Assembly: GCF_001758345.1 (NCBI RefSeq)
Contig: NZ_MKQS01000019.1
Location: forward strand, 1 to 43,267
Reading direction: 5' to 3'
DNA from: Acinetobacter towneri
GTDB lineage: Bacteria; Pseudomonadota; Gammaproteobacteria; Pseudomonadales; Moraxellaceae
DNA: 43,267 nt
The notes beneath the pieces are model-generated. The model ran no database searches. It saw only the letters and a program-made list of their open reading frames with translations, and had not been told where the DNA came from. Of the stretch, positions 1 through 8,013 are shown in pieces. The translations under genes were made by a program, and so were the position numbers. Numbering within the stretch: the stretch's first letter is position 1; every line of letters begins with the position of its first letter.

Positions 1-212
1 TGAGTAGGATCCTGCACGGCACCCTCATGATGGCTGAAGATCCTGATCCAACGACTGACAAGGTTGGCATTAATACTATGTTGCAGTGCGACCGAAGCGA
101 TCGAGGTATTAGGATTTTTACAGGCATTGACAATACTGAGTTTGAATTCTTTGCTGTATGTTCTGCGTTTTTTAGCAACAGGAGGTGTTGCTGAATATAT
201 ATCCATGTTCAT
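1..212 (-). CDS. tnpA: IS66-family accessory transposase TnpA, partial (N-terminal part)
   Basis: The reading frame starts at ATG 212 (or the in-frame ATG at 206) and runs off the left edge after about 70 residues. It shows a basic patch (KKRRTYSKEFK) followed by a helix-turn-helix region containing SIASVALQHSINANLVSRW. The INANLV-W signature after an A-x-x-H turn is typical of the small DNA-binding OrfA/TnpA of IS66 elements, where TnpA, TnpB and TnpC are together needed for transposition. There is no clear ribosome binding site. Family assignment rests on this motif and on the adjacent GTAAGC terminus. Confidence 0.75.
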   Translation of the reverse strand, partial: MNMDIYSATPPVAKKRRTYSKEFKLSIVNACKNPNTSIASVALQHSINANLVSRWIRIFSHHEGAVQDPT

Positions 213-298
213 GGATTAAGTCCCCACTTGTTTTTAGGTGGGAACTAAATTAAGGCTTATAGGATCGCTTGGTAAGGCTGTGTTAGCCGGATGCTTAC
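1..298 (-). mobile_element. IS66-family insertion sequence, truncated by the window edge
   Basis: The outer end is at 298, where the minus strand begins GTAAGCATCCGGC, the GTAAGC start typical of IS66-family inverted repeats. Inside it lies a short hairpin (CCCAC/GTGGG, about 222-241) and then a tnpA reading frame. The rest of the element lies outside the window, so the other inverted repeat and the target duplication cannot be seen. IS66 elements normally duplicate 8 bp, which here would be 299-306 and would include the manB stop codon. Confidence 0.8.
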
Positions 299-301
299 AG
301 A

Positions 302-1672
302 TTAGGCTTGAATGAGTTGCGTCAACTCATCCACATAGTCCTGCATTGGGCGTGGGTTTTGATCACGACGGCTTTCAATATTTAAGCGTAATAAAGGCTC
401 GGTATTTGACGCACGCACATTAAAACGCCATGCCCCAAAGTCTAGACTCACGCCATCGGTTTGATCAATCGTTGGGTTTTGGCTGGCATAATGCTCAAAG
501 ATTTTTTGGATGGTGGCTTGAGTATCGGCCACTTTAAAGTTAATTTCGCCCGAACATGGGAACTTGGCAATCATTTCTTCGACCAGACTGGATAGTGATT
601 GTCCTGTTTCAGACAATACCGAAACTACCAATAACCATGGAATCATGCCGCTGTCACAATAGGCAAAATCACGGAAATAGTGGTGTGCACTCATTTCACC
701 GCCGTAAACAGCATTGTGTTCACGCATTACATCTTTAATAAATGCATGCCCAGATTTAGATTGAATTGCTTCACCTTGATATTGCGCGACCACATCAAAA
801 GTATTCCAGACCAAACGCGGGTCATGCACAATTTTTTCGCCTGCTTGTTTGAGCAAAAACGCCTGTGCCAATAAGCCAACAATATAATAACCTTCAATAA
901 ACTGGCCTTTTTCATCGAATAGGAAACAGCGGTCAAAGTCACCATCCCAAGCAATGCCCATGTCGGCTTGATGCTGCAATACGGCATCGCGGGTGCTATC
1001 ACGGTTTTCCACTAAAATTGGGTTCGGGATACCATTGGGGAAAGTACCATCGGCATCATTGTGAATTTTGACAAACTCAACAGGAATATTCAGAGCTTTG
1101 AATTTTTGCTCAATCGCATCGACCACATGTCCTGCAGCGCCATTGCCTGCATTCATGACCAGTTTCATTGGGCGAATTTTGCTAGGCTCGATATACGTCA
1201 TTAAATGTTCAATAAATTCAGGCAAAATATTGTAGTTTTGGGTGCTGCCTTTGTGTTCAACAGGGGTGAATTTGCCTGATTCTGCCAAAGCCTGAATGTC
1301 TTTTAGACCAGTATCGGCACTAATCGGACGTGCATTCTCACGTACCAGTTTCATGCCGTTGTAGTCCATGGGGTTATGGCTGGCAGTTATTTCAATGCCC
1401 CCTTGCACGTCTAAATGAAAAGCCGCGAAATAAACTTCTTCTGTGCCTGTCATTCCCAAGTCGAGCACATTGACCCCTGCATCATTTAAACCACGAATGG
1501 TGGCCTGCTTTAAGCCTTCGCTGCTAAGGCGAATATCGCAGCCAATCGCAACGGTTTTGGGTTGGTAAATTTGTCCGTAAGCACGACCAATTTTATAGGC
1601 AATCTCTTCATTGAGTTCTGTGCCCAATTTTCCGCGAATGTCATAGGCTTTAAAACAGGTTAATGTGCTCAT
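302..1672 (-). CDS. manB: Phosphomannomutase (ManB/CpsG family)
   Basis: This 456-aa enzyme interconverts mannose-6-phosphate and mannose-1-phosphate in the cytoplasm, feeding GDP-mannose and surface polysaccharide synthesis; many relatives also act on glucose phosphates. It resembles E. coli CpsG/ManB from the first residues ([14 protein letters not shown]). The catalytic phosphoserine is S98 in TASHNP, the Mg loop is DGDFDR at 243-248, the sugar-binding loop is [10 protein letters not shown] at 324-333, and the phosphate-binding loop is [10 protein letters not shown] at 420-429. All four are intact. An AGGA ribosome binding site precedes the ATG at 1672. In Acinetobacter a pgm/manB gene usually sits at the edge of the capsule locus, so that locus may lie to the left. 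An IS66 end lies 3 bp past the stop codon. Confidence 0.93.
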   Translation of the reverse strand: MSTLTCFKAYDIRGKLGTELNEEIAYKIGRAYGQIYQPKTVAIGCDIRLSSEGLKQATIRGLNDAGVNVLDLGMTGTEEVYFAAFHLDVQGGIEITASHNPMDYNGMKLVRENARPISADTGLKDIQALAESGKFTPVEHKGSTQNYNILPEFIEHLMTYIEPSKIRPMKLVMNAGNGAAGHVVDAIEQKFKALNIPVEFVKIHNDADGTFPNGIPNPILVENRDSTRDAVLQHQADMGIAWDGDFDRCFLFDEKGQFIEGYYIVGLLAQAFLLKQAGEKIVHDPRLVWNTFDVVAQYQGEAIQSKSGHAFIKDVMREHNAVYGGEMSAHHYFRDFAYCDSGMIPWLLVVSVLSETGQSLSSLVEEMIAKFPCSGEINFKVADTQATIQKIFEHYASQNPTIDQTDGVSLDFGAWRFNVRASNTEPLLRLNIESRRDQNPRPMQDYVDELTQLIQA

Positions 1673-1814
1673 GTATTGTCCTAAATATTTGGAGAAATCG
1701 TATTGCTGCCTATGATAATCGAACTATGTGCAATGTGCTGTAAAGAATAGAAAATCAATTGCTTGAAGATGTTTCGGTGGGTAGGTTTTAGAGATGAGAA
1801 AATATAAATCAATA

Positions 1815-1846
1815 AAAAAAGCCCCAGTCATTTAACTGAGGCTTTT
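1815..1846 (-). terminator. Rho-independent terminator of tRNA-Gly
   Basis: On the minus strand AAGCCTCAGT pairs with ACTGGGGCTT around a short AT loop and is followed by seven T. It lies just downstream of the tRNA-Gly 3' end. Confidence 0.8.
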
Positions 1847-1852
1847 AGAATC

Positions 1853-1928
<76 letters not shown>

Positions 1929-1937
1929 ATGCGGTGT

Positions 1938-1965
1938 ATAATACATGATGAAAAAATAGGGTCAA
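1938..1965 (-). promoter_or_regulatory. Sigma-70 promoter of tRNA-Gly
   Basis: The minus strand carries TTGACC (1960-1965), a 16-bp spacer and TATTAT (1938-1943), ending 9 bp before the tRNA 5' end. The near-consensus hexamers and the position fit a strong tRNA promoter. Confidence 0.7.
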
Positions 1966-2161
1966 TCATTTTTTGCATGTCATTGTACTGACTGAATAAA
2001 TAAACAACATTTTTAGAAAAAATAGCAGTCATCAGCCCAAATTTTTTTAAAGAAACTGCTCAAATCCTAAATTGAAGAATCCTCATGGCAAGATGCTGCG
2101 AATCTCACAGAAAACGTTATACTTCTGAGAGTTTTTAAAAACCACGCGGGGAAATACAATC

Positions 2162-2473
2162 ATGAGTTTAGAACAACAGTTGCTACAACGCTTAGCCGTT
2201 TTCAATCCAATCCATTTGGAAGTGGTGAATGAATCTGCAGGTCATGGCGGTTATTTCCCAGGCAAAGAATCCCATTTTAAAGTGGTGATAGTCAGCGATG
2301 CTTTTCAGGGCTTACGTTCGGTACAACGTCATCAAAAAATTTATGCTGCTGTAGGTGATTTACTCGCGCCAAGTAAAATTCATGCCTTGGCAATTCATGC
2401 CTTTGTCTCGTCTGAATGGCAGGGACAAGACACTACTAGCCCAGAATGTGCTCATGCACCAAAAACATCGTAA
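2162..2473 (+). CDS. bolA: BolA family protein
   Basis: A 103-aa protein of normal BolA length. The core runs from about residue 17 to 85 and contains SAGHGGYFPGKESHFK and the RSVQRHQKIY helix that mark the family. BolA proteins work with monothiol glutaredoxins in iron-sulfur cluster handling, and in E. coli BolA also affects morphology and stationary-phase gene expression. H28 in the AGHGG segment is in the region of the conserved cluster-ligand histidine. The next gene begins a few bases after the stop, so the two are probably co-transcribed. A TATACT hexamer at 2118-2123 could be the -10 element, though its -35 is weak. Confidence 0.88.
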   Translation: MSLEQQLLQRLAVFNPIHLEVVNESAGHGGYFPGKESHFKVVIVSDAFQGLRSVQRHQKIYAAVGDLLAPSKIHALAIHAFVSSEWQGQDTTSPECAHAPKTS

Positions 2474-2486
2474 TGGAATGAAATAC

Positions 2487-2879
2487 ATGGAAAATTTAGG
2501 AATGCTGAACACCATTCACGTTGCTGCAGCTGCTTTATTATTATTGGTGCTGTTTGTACGGGGCATGACTTTGTTTAAAGGCACACAAAATAACTCGCCT
2601 AATCCTAAAGCGCGGACAGTCTTTGTGGCGTTGCAACATTCAGCACTCACGCTGATTGTGGTGACAGGTGTTATTGCTTTGTTTTTAAAAGACTTTCAAG
2701 TCGAACCGTGGTTTTATGCCAAAATTATTTTGTTTTTGGTGATGCTGTCATCTTTAATCAAAGCGTATAAAAAAGATGACCGTATTTTGTTGATTCAACG
2801 TCGTGTGGGTTGGGGCTTAGCGCTAGTCGCATTTTTTGCCATTTTAGGTTTGGTGATGTTAAAGCCAAGCTTTGGCTAA
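2487..2879 (+). CDS. SirB family membrane protein
   Basis: A 130-aa integral membrane protein with four predicted transmembrane segments: about residues 6-25, 43-61, 73-89 and 106-126. The pattern of a short N-terminal helix, VALQHSALTLIVVTGVIALFL, a basic cytoplasmic KAYKKDDR stretch and a last helix fits the SirB family, whose biochemical role is unknown. The frame is open upstream to 2355, but that part overlaps bolA and is not membrane-like. I choose ATG 2487 because GGA sits 9 bp upstream; ATG 2478 is the alternative. Translation is probably coupled to bolA. Confidence 0.75.
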   Translation: MENLGMLNTIHVAAAALLLLVLFVRGMTLFKGTQNNSPNPKARTVFVALQHSALTLIVVTGVIALFLKDFQVEPWFYAKIILFLVMLSSLIKAYKKDDRILLIQRRVGWGLALVAFFAILGLVMLKPSFG

Positions 2880-3068
2880 TTCAGCAGGTCATATTGTAGA
2901 TGTTGCTTGTGGCTGCAAACTCACGGGCATTGAGTGTATGCAAATATTGGCAAGAGATCGTTTGCATATTTGAGCATTGGCGAATTGTTAGACATAATTT
3001 GGCAAGAATATTGACAGCTCAGTTAAACTGAAGTGATGTCACAACAAAAATTGAAAAGAGGGGCGGCA

Positions 3069-3905
3069 ATGCGCACACGTGTGGTGTTTAATCAGAAAGG
3101 TGGTGTTGGAAAATCCAGTATTACCGTCAATTTGGCTGCAATCAGTGCGCATCAGGGTTTAAAAACCTTGGTGATAGACCTCGACCCGCAAGCCAACTCT
3201 AGCCAATATTTATTGGGTGATGATGCTACTTATTCTGCCGATAAGCCTGCGCTTGAACCTAACATCGAAAATTATTTTGAAGAAGTGTTGGGTGCAAATC
3301 AATCCAAAGGTTTATTGGGCAATGCCTTAGGTTCAATTTTAAAAAACCGCAGCAAAGGTTTAGAAGCCTATGTGCATCAGTCGCCATTTAAAAATTTGGA
3401 TGTGATTCCTGCGAGTCCGCAATTGGGTGGCTTGGCACATGCACTTGAATCGAAACATAAAATTTACAAGCTGCGCGATGCCTTGCAACAATTGTCCGAT
3501 CAATATGACCGTGTATTTATTGATACTCCGCCTGCGTTTAACTTTTTTACGCTCTCTGCCTTAATTGCGGCAGATCGGGTGCTTATTCCGTTTGACTGTG
3601 ATGTGTTTTCTAAACGCGCCTTACAAAGCCTGATTGAAAATGTGCTGGAAACGCAAGATGATCACAATGCAAACTTGCAAATTGAAGGAATTGTGGTGAA
3701 TCAATACCAAGCACAGGCCAAGTTACCGCGTGAAGTGGTGCAGCAACTCAAAGATGAAGGTTTGCCTGTTTTGAATAGCATGTTACCGCCTTCGGTATTG
3801 ATGAAAGAATCACATCATAAAAATTTGCCATTAATTCATTTGGCAACAGATCATAAATTGACGCAGGCCTATCAATCGTTGTTCAATGAAATTGAGCAAG
3901 CGTGA
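3069..3905 (+). CDS. ParA family ATPase (orphan, no ParB partner nearby)
   Basis: A 278-aa deviant-Walker ATPase. The Walker A motif KGGVGKSS is at residues 10-17 with the signature lysine K10. Walker A-prime/switch I is LVIDLDPQANSS (about 37-48) and Walker B is VFIDTPPAFNF. ParA/MinD proteins dimerise on ATP and bind DNA or membrane to position plasmids, chromosomes or protein complexes. No parB or centromere-like repeat follows; the next gene is a lipoprotein 13 bp downstream, so its cargo is unknown. ATG 3069 is preferred over an upstream ATG at 3033 because GAGGGG lies just before it and the ATPase fold starts there. Confidence 0.85.
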   Translation: MRTRVVFNQKGGVGKSSITVNLAAISAHQGLKTLVIDLDPQANSSQYLLGDDATYSADKPALEPNIENYFEEVLGANQSKGLLGNALGSILKNRSKGLEAYVHQSPFKNLDVIPASPQLGGLAHALESKHKIYKLRDALQQLSDQYDRVFIDTPPAFNFFTLSALIAADRVLIPFDCDVFSKRALQSLIENVLETQDDHNANLQIEGIVVNQYQAQAKLPREVVQQLKDEGLPVLNSMLPPSVLMKESHHKNLPLIHLATDHKLTQAYQSLFNEIEQA

Positions 3906-3918
3906 TACAGAGGTAGAC

Positions 3919-4314
3919 ATGAAAACATTTGCAATTGGTCTTGTCGCGGCAAGTAGTTTATTGCTGGGGGCTTGTGCGACTACAGTGAAACCTAGTTACG
4001 TGTCGCCTACACATTATCAGGCTTTGAATTGCCAACAATTACAAAGTGAATATAACCGTATTCAGCAATATATTGAAAGCGGTGTCGAAACGCCGAAACG
4101 TACAGGCGTTGGTGTGGGCGTGGGCTTAGGTGGTGGCTGGGGCAGCCGAGGTGGTTGGGGCGTTGCACCGAGTGTTTCGGTCAATATGGGACAGTCATCC
4201 AACACCAAAAGAACAGAGTTGGCACGTCTTTTAGGTGAGCAAGAAGCCATTGTGCAAGCAGCAAAATTTAAAGCTTGCCCGATTATTGTTAAACTCAAAC
4301 CCGCAACATCTTAA
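3919..4314 (+). CDS. Glycine-rich putative lipoprotein
   Basis: A 131-aa exported protein with a signal peptide (MKTFAIGLVAASSLLLGA) and a lipobox LGAC ending at C19, so it should be lipidated. Residue 20 is A, which favours outer-membrane sorting. The mature part has a helical segment near 35-50 (NCQQLQSEYNRIQQYI), a glycine, valine and tryptophan-rich low-complexity linker at about 61-82, and a C-terminal helix with a conserved-looking Cys near residue 121. The N-terminal Cys-Gln-Gln-Leu and C-terminal Cys could form a disulphide. The ribosome binding site AGAGG precedes ATG 3919. The gene lies 13 bp after parA and is probably co-transcribed. Function unknown. Confidence 0.75.
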   Translation: MKTFAIGLVAASSLLLGACATTVKPSYVSPTHYQALNCQQLQSEYNRIQQYIESGVETPKRTGVGVGVGLGGGWGSRGGWGVAPSVSVNMGQSSNTKRTELARLLGEQEAIVQAAKFKACPIIVKLKPATS

Positions 4315-4557
4315 TTTTAGGGTTTGTGAATATTTTGTCTATGGTACTGCCATTTGTGCAGCACCATTGCTTAAAAAAAATGTAGCAATATAATTCAAGA
4401 TTGATTTCTATCTAATATTTTATAAAACAAAAACTTAATTTTATTTTTGTTTTATTTATGCACTTGGGTCAGCCCTGACAGATAGAAAAACTTGTCATTT
4501 TTAATGGCTTTCATATAAGGTGTGCTCCTATTTTTTGATTTGCATGCTCTGGTGTTT

Positions 4558-5148
4558 ATGATTGAAAGTTGGCTCTTTGTCCTAGCAATGATTGCGGTCT
4601 TGATGATTCCTGGCCCGACCAATGCACTATTGGCAAGCTCAGCCCACCAACAAGGCATTGCCAAAACCAGTTTGCTGATTCCCGCAGAGTTTTTTGGTTA
4701 TATGTACGCCATTAGTTTTTGGGCATTATTCATTCATTTGAGTGCGCCTATTTGGCCTTACTTGATTGATATTCTGCATGTTTTAAGTGCAGGCTATGTA
4801 TTTTGGATGGCTTTTCATTTATGGAAGCAGTCACATTTAGAGCAACATTGTCAAAAACACTCTACCATTCGCCCCGCACGATTATTTTTTTCGACTTTTA
4901 AAAACCCGAAGGCCTTGTTATTTGCTGCAGGTATTTTTCCTACAGAAACTTGGGATAACCCGACCAATTTTGCCATGGTCTATCTCTTATTCGGTCTGGT
5001 TTTATTGCCGACAGCGTTATTTTGGATGTCTTTTGGGCGGGCTGTTTTGGCGCTAGAAACCAATAAAGTAACGGCAGATTTATTATATAAAGGCTCGGCT
5101 TTGCTGTTGGTGGTATGCATGCTGCCTGTCGTAGCACGTTTTTTCTAA
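4558..5148 (+). CDS. LysE/RhtB family amino-acid exporter
   Basis: A protein of about 196 aa with six predicted transmembrane segments, the size of LysE/RhtB translocators that export amino acids by proton antiport. The family hallmark near the N terminus is present as MIPGPTNALLASS, and KNPKALLFAAGIFP in the middle corresponds to the conserved N-P-K segment after helix 3. The substrate cannot be predicted. ATG 4558 places the PGPTN motif at the usual distance from the start. A GTG at 4522 would add 12 residues but has its AAGG too close. The promoter probably lies in the 240-bp gap upstream. Confidence 0.82.
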   Translation: MIESWLFVLAMIAVLMIPGPTNALLASSAHQQGIAKTSLLIPAEFFGYMYAISFWALFIHLSAPIWPYLIDILHVLSAGYVFWMAFHLWKQSHLEQHCQKHSTIRPARLFFSTFKNPKALLFAAGIFPTETWDNPTNFAMVYLLFGLVLLPTALFWMSFGRAVLALETNKVTADLLYKGSALLLVVCMLPVVARFF

Positions 5149-5248
5149 AGATTTAGAGCTCAATTTGCTGAGCTGAACAATCATCTCACTTGTTTTGAAT
5201 AGATGAGGGCAGCGCTGTTAAATAGGCTTGCCCACAGAGTTATACAAC

Positions 5249-5884
5249 TTAAGCAGGTTTTTTCTTGAGTTTTTGGCGAATAAAACCAATCACCCCAGGC
5301 AAAACACTTAAAATAATAATGCCGAAAATTAAATAGGTGAAATTGTCTTTCACAATTGGCATATTGCCAAACAAATAACCGAGTGTAATAAACGACGCGA
5401 TCCAGCAAAAAGCGCCAACCACGTTATAGGTCAGGAAGTATTTATAATTCATGCTGCCCGCACCTGCTACAAAGGGTGCAAAGGTACGCGCAAAAGGCAC
5501 AAAACGCGCAAAAATAATGGTTTTTCCGCCGTGTCGCTCAAAAAACTTTTGGGTTTCGATCAAATGTTTTTTATTGATAAAACGTGATTCCAGTTCAAAA
5601 ACCCGTGGTCCGATATATTTACCAATGTGATAATTTAGTGTGTCACCCAGTACCGCAGCAGTAAACAATAAAATACCCAAAATCCAAGGATCCATCACTC
5701 CTGTCGATGAAGCTAGTGCGCCTGCCGCAAACAATAAACTATCGCCAGGTAAAAACGGCATAACCACCAAGCCTGTTTCCACAAAAATAATCAGGAATAA
5801 AATAGCGTAAATCCATACCCCATATTGGGTGATGAATTCGAGCAAATGCTCATCGACGTGCAAGATAAAATCAATCAGTTCCAT
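5249..5884 (-). CDS. dedA: DedA family membrane protein
   Basis: A 211-aa integral membrane protein closely matching E. coli DedA along its length. Key features are E36 in FVETGLVVMPFLPGDSLLF, D48 in PGDS, and the R127/R133 pair in ARFVPFARTFAPFVAG. These acidic and basic residues are those required in DedA proteins. The family (VTT/SNARE-associated domain) comprises lipid scramblase or flippase-like proteins; members such as UptA recycle undecaprenyl phosphate, and others affect membrane potential and polymyxin resistance. A basic KLKKK tail ends the protein. ATG 5884 matches the DedA start; a TTG at 5896 is possible. It is divergent from guaA. Confidence 0.9.
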   Translation of the reverse strand: MELIDFILHVDEHLLEFITQYGVWIYAILFLIIFVETGLVVMPFLPGDSLLFAAGALASSTGVMDPWILGILLFTAAVLGDTLNYHIGKYIGPRVFELESRFINKKHLIETQKFFERHGGKTIIFARFVPFARTFAPFVAGAGSMNYKYFLTYNVVGAFCWIASFITLGYLFGNMPIVKDNFTYLIFGIIILSVLPGVIGFIRQKLKKKPA

Positions 5885-6104
5885 GGGAAAAAACAAGCGA
5901 AAGTGTGCTCAAATCCTAGCAGTCTAGACGTTGAAAGTCAGTATAAAAAGTAAATAATTATTAGAGGAATTTAGGAGTAATTAATTACACTCTTGAATAT
6001 GTTCTAAAAATGCAACAGTTTATCTCACTTGGGCGGATCATCTATAAAAAAAATATCCAGATTCTGCATTGTCTGAATAGTGTGCGCAAGGCGTGGAAAA
6101 ATGC

Positions 6105-6110
6105 TAGAAT
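6105..6110 (+). promoter_or_regulatory. Probable -10 element of the guaA promoter
   Basis: TAGAAT lies 39 bp before the guaA start in a context typical of a short leader. No good -35 hexamer is visible 16-18 bp upstream, so only the -10 is proposed. Confidence 0.4.
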
Positions 6111-6148
6111 AGCGCGCTTAATTCGTTTGCCTTTCATAGTTGTTTGTC

Positions 6149-7717
6149 ATGACTACCAATACTCAAATTACTGAAGATCGTATCCTGATTCTGGATTTCG
6201 GTTCGCAATATAGTCAGCTCATCGCACGTCGTGTGCGTGAAGCGGGCGTATATTCTGAAATGTATGCCTACGATATGTCGGAAGCAGACATTCGGGCATT
6301 TAATCCAAACGGTATTATCTTATCGGGTGGACCTGAAAGTGTTCACCAAGCGGGTAGTCCACGTGCACCTGAAATTGTATTTAACTTAGGCGTACCTGTA
6401 TTGGGGATCTGCTATGGTTTACAGACCATGTCAGAACAATTGGGCGGTAAAGTTGAAGCGGGTGCAGTGCATGAATTCGGTTATGCCGAAGTCGATATTT
6501 TGGTACGTGACAAACTGATTGGTAACTTGCAAGACCGTGAAAACCAATTACACGTTTGGATGAGCCATGGCGATAAAGTGGCACGCATTCCAGAAGGCTT
6601 CCAAATTACTGCAAGCACGCCAAGCTGCCCAGTGGCGATGATTTCTGATGAAACCCGCCGTTTCTATGGCATTCAGTTCCATCCAGAAGTGACACACACT
6701 GCTAAGGGTGCAGAGTTATTGTCTAACTTTGTACATCAAATTTGTGGATGTCGCGGTTTATGGACACCAGAACACATCATCGATCTGCGTGTAGAACAAT
6801 TACGTCAGCAAATTGGCGATGAAAAAGTATTGCTAGGTTTATCAGGTGGCGTAGACTCTTCTGTGGTTGCTGCATTGTTACATAAAGCCATTGGCGATCA
6901 ATTAACATGTGTGTTTGTAGACAACGGCTTATTACGCTTGAACGAAGGCGATCAAGTGATGCAAATGTTTGCAGAAAACATGGGTATTCGCGTGATTCGT
7001 GCCGATGCAGAACAACGTTTCCTAAGCGCGTTGGCAGGTGAAGTCGATCCTGAGAAAAAACGTAAAATTATTGGTCGTGAATTTATTGAAGTCTTTGCCG
7101 AAGAAGCGCGTAAACTCGATGGCGTGAAATTCTTGGCACAAGGTACGATTTACCCAGACGTGATTGAATCTGCAGCCAGCAAACAAGGTAAAGCGCACGT
7201 GATTAAATCACACCACAACGTGGGTGGTTTACCGGATGATTTGGCTTTTGAACTGGTTGAACCTTTGCGTGATTTGTTTAAAGACGAAGTGCGTAAACTC
7301 GGCACGACTTTAGGCTTGCCACACAGCATGATTTACCGTCATCCATTCCCAGGTCCAGGTTTGGGCGTGCGTATTTTGGGTGAAGTGAAAAAAGAATATG
7401 CTGACATTTTACGTCTTGCAGATGACATTTTCATGCAGGAATTGCGTGCAAGTGGTTGGTATGACAAAACAGCACAAGCGTTTGCGGTATTCCAACCTGT
7501 GAAATCTGTGGGTGTCGTGGGTGATGGTCGTCGTTATGCATGGGTGATTGCACTTCGTGCCGTAGAAACAGTGGACTTTATGACAGCACGTTTCGCACAC
7601 TTACCGTACGATTTAGTTGACAAAATCTCTACCCGTATCATGAATGAAATTGCAGACGTTTCACGTGTGACTTACGACGTATCGTCTAAACCGCCTGCAA
7701 CAATTGAATGGGAGTAA
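6149..7717 (+). CDS. guaA: GMP synthase (glutamine-hydrolysing)
   Basis: This 522-aa cytoplasmic enzyme makes GMP from XMP, ATP and glutamine, the last step of guanine nucleotide synthesis. The N-terminal class I glutamine amidotransferase has catalytic C88 in LGICYGLQ, with H178 and E180 in QFHPE. The ATP-pyrophosphatase domain carries the PP-loop LSGGVDSS at about 231-238. The C-terminal dimerisation domain ends TIEWE, as in other GuaA proteins. Length matches the E. coli enzyme (525). An upstream TTG at 6140 would add three residues, but ATG 6149 begins the usual protein. guaB is not adjacent. Codon use looks like that of a well-expressed gene. Confidence 0.97.
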   Translation: MTTNTQITEDRILILDFGSQYSQLIARRVREAGVYSEMYAYDMSEADIRAFNPNGIILSGGPESVHQAGSPRAPEIVFNLGVPVLGICYGLQTMSEQLGGKVEAGAVHEFGYAEVDILVRDKLIGNLQDRENQLHVWMSHGDKVARIPEGFQITASTPSCPVAMISDETRRFYGIQFHPEVTHTAKGAELLSNFVHQICGCRGLWTPEHIIDLRVEQLRQQIGDEKVLLGLSGGVDSSVVAALLHKAIGDQLTCVFVDNGLLRLNEGDQVMQMFAENMGIRVIRADAEQRFLSALAGEVDPEKKRKIIGREFIEVFAEEARKLDGVKFLAQGTIYPDVIESAASKQGKAHVIKSHHNVGGLPDDLAFELVEPLRDLFKDEVRKLGTTLGLPHSMIYRHPFPGPGLGVRILGEVKKEYADILRLADDIFMQELRASGWYDKTAQAFAVFQPVKSVGVVGDGRRYAWVIALRAVETVDFMTARFAHLPYDLVDKISTRIMNEIADVSRVTYDVSSKPPATIEWE

Positions 7718-7900
7718 TTCAGGGATTTCGGACAGCACTGCTGTCCGCCTGAATTACGCCAAGCGCTATGCGCGCGGCAGTCGGGGTTTAAAGCAGCACT
7801 GCTGCTTGCCAGTTTTACGCCATGAACCCATTTTAAAGCACGGCTTTTTAAATGGGTGCAAGATGCCCGCGACAGTTGGGATTTCACGAAGCACTGCTTT
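7715..7900 (+). repeat. Cluster of four palindromic elements starting at the guaA stop codon
   Basis: Element A has outer arms TAATTCAGG (7715-7723, containing the stop codon) and CCTGAATTA (7748-7756), enclosing GGACAGCACTGCTGTCC (7730-7746). Element B is AAGCAGCACTGCTGCTT (7791-7807). Element C has a stem of about 14 bp, ACCCATTT to AAATGGGT (7826-7857). Element D contains AAGCACTGCTT (7889-7899). A, B and D share the core GCACTGC, and the flanks of B and D resemble each other (GGCAGTCGGGGTTT and GACAGTTGGGATTT). None ends in a T-run, so they are not simple terminators. REP-like or 3' stabilising elements are possible. Confidence 0.65.
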
Positions 7901-7974
7901 TAAAATAGGTGCAAGATACATGTGATAACAGGTTAAGCACCGATTTTAAACGCACTCTAGCCAAAAACCCAATA

Positions 7975-8001
7975 AATGAGCACTTAATGTGCTCATTTTT
8001 T
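7975..8001. terminator. Bidirectional terminator between guaA and the diguanylate cyclase
   Basis: AATGAGCAC pairs with GTGCTCATT around TTAAT and is followed by a T-run on the plus strand. The genes on both sides converge on it. Confidence 0.8.
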
Positions 8002-8013
8002 ATATCAATTAGA

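Noticed and set aside
2355-2486. Longer N terminus for the SirB-family protein
   Set aside because: The extension lies wholly inside bolA, lacks a ribosome binding site and does not resemble the family start.
3011-3039. TTGACA before parA as a promoter
   Set aside because: The -35 hexamer is perfect, but the bases at the -10 position (TGATGT) match poorly, so I did not list it.
4341-4367. ATGGTACTGC/GCAGCACCAT hairpin after the lipoprotein gene as a terminator
   Set aside because: It is followed by A rather than T on the plus strand, and no minus-strand gene ends there, so termination is not supported.
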